From Spirochaetaceae bacterium (lineage in GTDB: Bacteria > Spirochaetota > Spirochaetia > Treponematales > Breznakiellaceae): a stretch of 17,017 nt of DNA. Below the pieces are notes generated by a model. It did not search any database and was not told the DNA's origin. It saw nothing but the letters and a program-made list of their open reading frames with translations. The stretch spans positions 1 through 17,017 of the forward strand of contig JAITXS010000109.1 in the NCBI GenBank assembly GCA_031284645.1. The letters are read 5' to 3'. A program made the position numbers and the translations under genes. Shown here in pieces: positions 13,859 to 17,017 of this stretch (the first letter of the stretch is position 1; every line of letters begins with the position of its first letter).

Positions 13859-14707
13859 ATGAAGGTTTTACTCATTGTTAATCCGAAAAAAAGCGCGGCT
13901 CAAGAGCTGGTGCCGAATATTAAAAAAGAGCTTGAAAAAAAGAACATCCGGGTTTCTCTTTTTTCCTACACCGATAGTTCTCTTCCTGCGTCTGATTTTG
14001 ACATCGCGTTTAGCCTTGGCGGGGACGGAACTGTGCTTTTTGCCGCACGAAGCCTTGCCGCGCTGGGTATACCGATCCTTCCGCTTAATTTAGGCAGTCT
14101 GGGCTTTATCGCCGCGGTTCATCCGAATGAATGGCAGGATGTTTTTGAAGACTGGCGCTCGGGAAAGGCCCTTGTCTCCGAACGTCTTATGCTGAATATC
14201 CGGGTACTGCGCGGGGAAAAGTTTGTTTTTGAAATGACAGCGTTAAATGATGCGGTTATATCAGCATCCGGTATCTCTAAAACAATCAGACTTGAGGCAT
14301 TTTCAGAAGACAATCACTTAGCGTATTACCGTTCGGACGGTCTTATTATCTCGACACCGACCGGTTCTACCGCGTATAACGCAGCTGCCGGCGGCCCCAT
14401 TCTCGATCCCCGGATGGAAGCGTTGGTCATAAATCCGATTTGTCCTTTTACCCTTTTTAGCCGGGCTCTGGTGATGTCGGCACACGAGATCATAAGTGTG
14501 AATATCGAAAAAGAACAGCGGAGCGCCGTCCTCCTTACCATAGACGGGCAGCTTGTCGAAACCCTTGAACCTTCAGACAAAGTACTGTTTAGTAAAAGCG
14601 AATTCTGTGCGCGGCTCATTGCCTCGGACAGGGGAGCGTTTTATCAGGCACTCCATTCAAAACTCGTCAGCTCTCCATCCCTGCCTAACGGAGACTCCCA
14701 TGCTTGA
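13859..14707 (+). CDS. nadK: NAD kinase
   Basis: Phosphorylates NAD to NADP using ATP or polyphosphate. The 282 residues contain the hallmark LGGDGT with the catalytic Asp near the N-terminus and LNLGSLGF shortly after. The diagnostic second motif DGLIISTPTGSTAYNAAAGGP is split here as DGLIISTPTGS and TAYNAAAGGP. Length is normal for the bacterial enzyme. ATG at 13859 follows TAGGAAAAT, and the N-terminus MKVLLIVNPKK fits the family. The last bases overlap recN by 8 (the recN ATG lies at 14700 before the nadK TGA at 14705), so the two are translationally coupled. A nadK-recN pairing is common in bacteria. Confidence 0.96.
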   Translation: MKVLLIVNPKKSAAQELVPNIKKELEKKNIRVSLFSYTDSSLPASDFDIAFSLGGDGTVLFAARSLAALGIPILPLNLGSLGFIAAVHPNEWQDVFEDWRSGKALVSERLMLNIRVLRGEKFVFEMTALNDAVISASGISKTIRLEAFSEDNHLAYYRSDGLIISTPTGSTAYNAAAGGPILDPRMEALVINPICPFTLFSRALVMSAHEIISVNIEKEQRSAVLLTIDGQLVETLEPSDKVLFSKSEFCARLIASDRGAFYQALHSKLVSSPSLPNGDSHA

Positions 14708-16448
14708 AGAACTTTCCGTGCGGAATTATGCGCTTATCGACAATCTCAACCTTCCTTTGGAGGGAGGCTTAAACGTTATAAGCGGGGAGACCGGCGCGGG
14801 AAAATCCATCATCATAGGCTCCTTGAGTTTTCTCCTCGGCGGCAAAACCGGAATTGACTGTATCAGGACAGGGGCAGACGAAGTGAGCGTATCGGCGCTC
14901 ATCTCGATAAAACAGGAAGACAGCGATGCCCAGCTTTGGCTTTCGGCTCACGAGATACAAATCGATGAAGGCAGGATTCTTGTCCGCCGTAATCTTAAAT
15001 CAAACGGACGCAGCTCTCTTTACATTCAGGATGTTCCGGTTTCACGGACCGAGGCGGCGGAATTTACCGCACTGTTAATTGATATTCATGGTCAACATGA
15101 ACATGAATCACTGCTAAGGCGGGAAACGCACCGGAAATACCTCGACCGTTTTGCCGGTATTGAGGCAGAGGTGAATGCGTTTACCGTTGTTTTTCAACAA
15201 TTAACGGACAAATATAAAACACTGGACAATGCAGCGCGGAACGAAAAAGAAAAAGAGGCGCGAATCGAGTTTTTATCATTTTCAGTTGATGAAATAAACA
15301 CGGCTGAATTAAAACCCGGGGAGAGCCGTGCCCTTGAAGCCGAGGCAAGCCGCCTTTCGTCTTATGAAAAATTAACGGCATTCGCACAAAGCGCCTCTGC
15401 TTCTCTCTTTGATGACGAGGCTTCGGTATTAAGCCTTTCGCGCAAGGCAAAAAACGCTCTGGACAACGCAGCCGCCCTTGACAGCTCCCTGTTCGCCCTC
15501 TCCCAGCGTATCGACGCCTTGTATTTTGAGGCGGAAGACATAAGCGGTGAGATGAGAGCGTATCGGGGAAAACTGAGCTATGAACCTGCCCGACTGGAAG
15601 AAATTGAGGAACGATGCGCCCTCATCTACCGGCTGAAAAAAAAATATCTTGCAAAAGGTGCCGAGAGTCTTCAGGGAAAAAGTGTCGAAGAGCTTATTCT
15701 GGAACACAAAGCCCAGGCTGAAGCTGAAATCACCGATCTCCTTGCCTCCGAAGAAAACAGGGCCAAGCTTCAAGAAGAAATCGCCGGTCTTGAAAAGGAC
15801 ATTGCACGTCGGGCAAAAGATATAACAGCGCAGCGGAGTCTTGCTGCAAACGAACTTTCAAAACGGATTAGTGAAATTTTATCCCATCTGGGCATGGCTG
15901 ATGCAGTTTTTTCTGTCCGGCTTGAGGCAAAAGAGCGGGAGGGGCAGAGGGCCTCGATCCTCTGCGGGCCTTATGGCGCAGATGATATTGAATTTTTAAT
16001 TTCGGCAAACAAAGGGGAGCCGCTTAAAGAGCTTGCCCGTATCGCCTCAGGCGGGGAGCTTTCCCGCGTTATGCTTGCGATAAAAACCGCGCTTTCCCTT
16101 GATAGGGGAGGCGATAAAGAGGCTAAAGATAATTCCCCGGATACACTGGTTTTTGATGAAATTGACACAGGCATTGGCGGAGAGGTTGCCCTTGCCGTCG
16201 GCGAGTATCTTTCGAAAATCGGCAGACAAAAACAGATTTTTTGTATCACCCATCTTGCAAGCATAGCCTGCCGTGCGGATCATCATCTTTTGGTGGAAAA
16301 AAAGACGGACGCTGAGCGGACGTTGAGCCTTGTGCGGAATCTTTCCCGCGACCAGCGGAGAGGCGAAATCGCACGTATGCTCTCAGGTGAGCAGGGAGAG
16401 ACCGCGCTGCGCCATGCCGACGAGCTTTTAACAAAATACGGGCATTAA
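14700..16448 (+). CDS. recN: DNA repair protein RecN
   Basis: SMC-like ATPase that acts early in double-strand-break repair. The 582 residues show the SMC arrangement. The N-terminal Walker A is GETGAGKS (about residues 29-36), followed by DIHGQHEHESLL. Long heptad-rich coiled-coil segments span roughly 150 to 410. The C-terminal half has the ABC signature ASGGELSRVMLA, Walker B LVFDEIDTGIGG and the switch THLAS. The start at 14700 (MLEELSVRNYALI) is where family homology begins, with GGAG six bases upstream; a frame opening at 14553 would extend into nadK and is rejected. No LexA-type operator is evident upstream, and expression probably comes from the nadK promoter. Confidence 0.96.
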   Translation: MLEELSVRNYALIDNLNLPLEGGLNVISGETGAGKSIIIGSLSFLLGGKTGIDCIRTGADEVSVSALISIKQEDSDAQLWLSAHEIQIDEGRILVRRNLKSNGRSSLYIQDVPVSRTEAAEFTALLIDIHGQHEHESLLRRETHRKYLDRFAGIEAEVNAFTVVFQQLTDKYKTLDNAARNEKEKEARIEFLSFSVDEINTAELKPGESRALEAEASRLSSYEKLTAFAQSASASLFDDEASVLSLSRKAKNALDNAAALDSSLFALSQRIDALYFEAEDISGEMRAYRGKLSYEPARLEEIEERCALIYRLKKKYLAKGAESLQGKSVEELILEHKAQAEAEITDLLASEENRAKLQEEIAGLEKDIARRAKDITAQRSLAANELSKRISEILSHLGMADAVFSVRLEAKEREGQRASILCGPYGADDIEFLISANKGEPLKELARIASGGELSRVMLAIKTALSLDRGGDKEAKDNSPDTLVFDEIDTGIGGEVALAVGEYLSKIGRQKQIFCITHLASIACRADHHLLVEKKTDAERTLSLVRNLSRDQRRGEIARMLSGEQGETALRHADELLTKYGH

Positions 16449-16518
16449 GAGTATAAAAAAGAAAAAACAAAAAAGGAAGCGAAAAACATAGCTCGTGGTA
16501 AAACAATAAATCAAATTC

Positions 16519-17017
16519 ATGAAATACAAAAAAACCGCAGTAAAAAAAGAAATCGCCGTATTATACCCGTATATCGCTAAATACCGCACCCGTTACCTTG
16601 CCGGATTCTTTTTTTTAATGATCGTGGACGGCGCCCAAATGCTCATTCCGCAATGGACAAAACAGGCAATAGATTTAATTTCAAGCGGTGATTTTCTTTT
16701 ACAGGATGTCGTTCTCCTCTGCCTCAGTATGGTAGGCATGATGCTTATCATAGCAGGCGGAAGATTTTTATGGCGTTATTTCATCCACGGCTCTTCACGC
16801 CGTATTGAGGCGGAACTCCGCGAAACACTGTTTTCCCATCTGATAATCTTGAGCCGGGATTTTTACGAAAAGAATAAAATCGGCGATCTCATGGCCCGAT
16901 CAACAAACGATGTAAACGCCGTCCGTATGGCAATAGGCTGGGGTTTGGTCGCCGGTATTGACGGTATGGTGATGAGTCTGGCAATCCTTCTTATCATCTT
17001 TATTCAAAACCCGGGAA
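16519..17017 (+). CDS. ABC exporter, permease half (partial, cut by window edge)
   Basis: An open frame from ATG at 16519 runs off the right edge after 166 codons. It starts MKYKKTAVKKEIAVLYPYI and continues with membrane segments (AGFFFLMIVDGAQMLIPQWT; VLLCLSMVGMMLIIAGG). The coupling region RDFYEKNKIGDLMARSTNDV follows, then a third hydrophobic stretch at the edge. The IGDLMARSTNDV loop is typical of type IV ABC exporters with fused ATPase, similar to MdlA/YheI half-transporters that work as heterodimers. A second half-transporter gene may follow outside the window. The frame is closed upstream by TAA at 16507, so this start is the only ATG fitting the family. No Shine-Dalgarno lies at the right distance, though AAGGAAG occurs about 40 bases upstream. 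The A-rich 70-base gap after recN has no terminator. Confidence 0.85.
   Translation, partial: MKYKKTAVKKEIAVLYPYIAKYRTRYLAGFFFLMIVDGAQMLIPQWTKQAIDLISSGDFLLQDVVLLCLSMVGMMLIIAGGRFLWRYFIHGSSRRIEAELRETLFSHLIILSRDFYEKNKIGDLMARSTNDVNAVRMAIGWGLVAGIDGMVMSLAILLIIFIQNPG

Noticed and set aside
14553..14699. Longer recN start inside nadK
   Set aside because: The added residues are nadK in another frame; GGAG and the conserved MLEELSVRNYALI fix 14700.
1..17017. CRISPR array, insertion sequence, phage or defence island
   Set aside because: No regular spacer-repeat pattern, transposase, integrase, recombinase or recognised defence domain was seen on either strand.

Overview
This window is a chromosomal housekeeping stretch from a bacterium with an outer membrane. 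A TonB-dependent receptor shows the outer membrane directly. The protein set and its flavour (YbiT-type ABC-F, 465-residue AsnRS, NAD kinase-RecN pair, tRNA gene without encoded CCA) look most like a spirochaete, probably a relative of Treponema. That placement rests on remembered family resemblance and is moderate at best. I see no phage, plasmid, transposase, CRISPR array or defence locus.

Layout. From 158 to 2850 the genes are on the minus strand: a YbiT-type ABC-F ATPase, a tRNA-Arg(CCU) gene and yebC. The 326-base gap between yebC and leuB holds divergent regulatory DNA, including a strikingly structured stretch before leuB. From 3177 to 6724 comes a plus-strand run leuB-aroA-rlmN, with leuB and aroA overlapping by one base. 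rlmN meets efp (6721-7284, minus) head-on with interlocked stop codons. nptA (Na/Pi cotransporter with a PhoU-like tail) and asnS (7420-10503, plus) form a second pair, which converges on metA (10542-11456, minus). A TonB-dependent receptor (11621-13699, plus) stands alone between two intergenic regions that share a 14-bp direct repeat. It is followed by nadK and recN, which overlap by 8 bases, and by the first 166 codons of an ABC exporter that runs off the right edge.

How the genes fit together. Four products act on the ribosome or its RNA: the ABC-F ATPase, YebC, EF-P and RlmN. Asparaginyl-tRNA synthetase and tRNA-Arg also serve translation. LeuB, AroA and MetA are single steps of leucine, aromatic and methionine synthesis, each away from its pathway partners. 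MetA carries the glutamate that marks acetyl-CoA users. NptA and the TonB receptor handle nutrient uptake, NadK supplies NADP and RecN serves double-strand-break repair.

No gene here looks like part of an undescribed system. The most interesting material is regulatory: a nested-stem element upstream of leuB followed by a hairpin that pairs with the leuB ribosome binding site; a set of TTTGCAAG repeats at the nadK promoter; and a possible tRNA promoter set so that a terminator hairpin would stop yebC but not the tRNA. All were read by eye.
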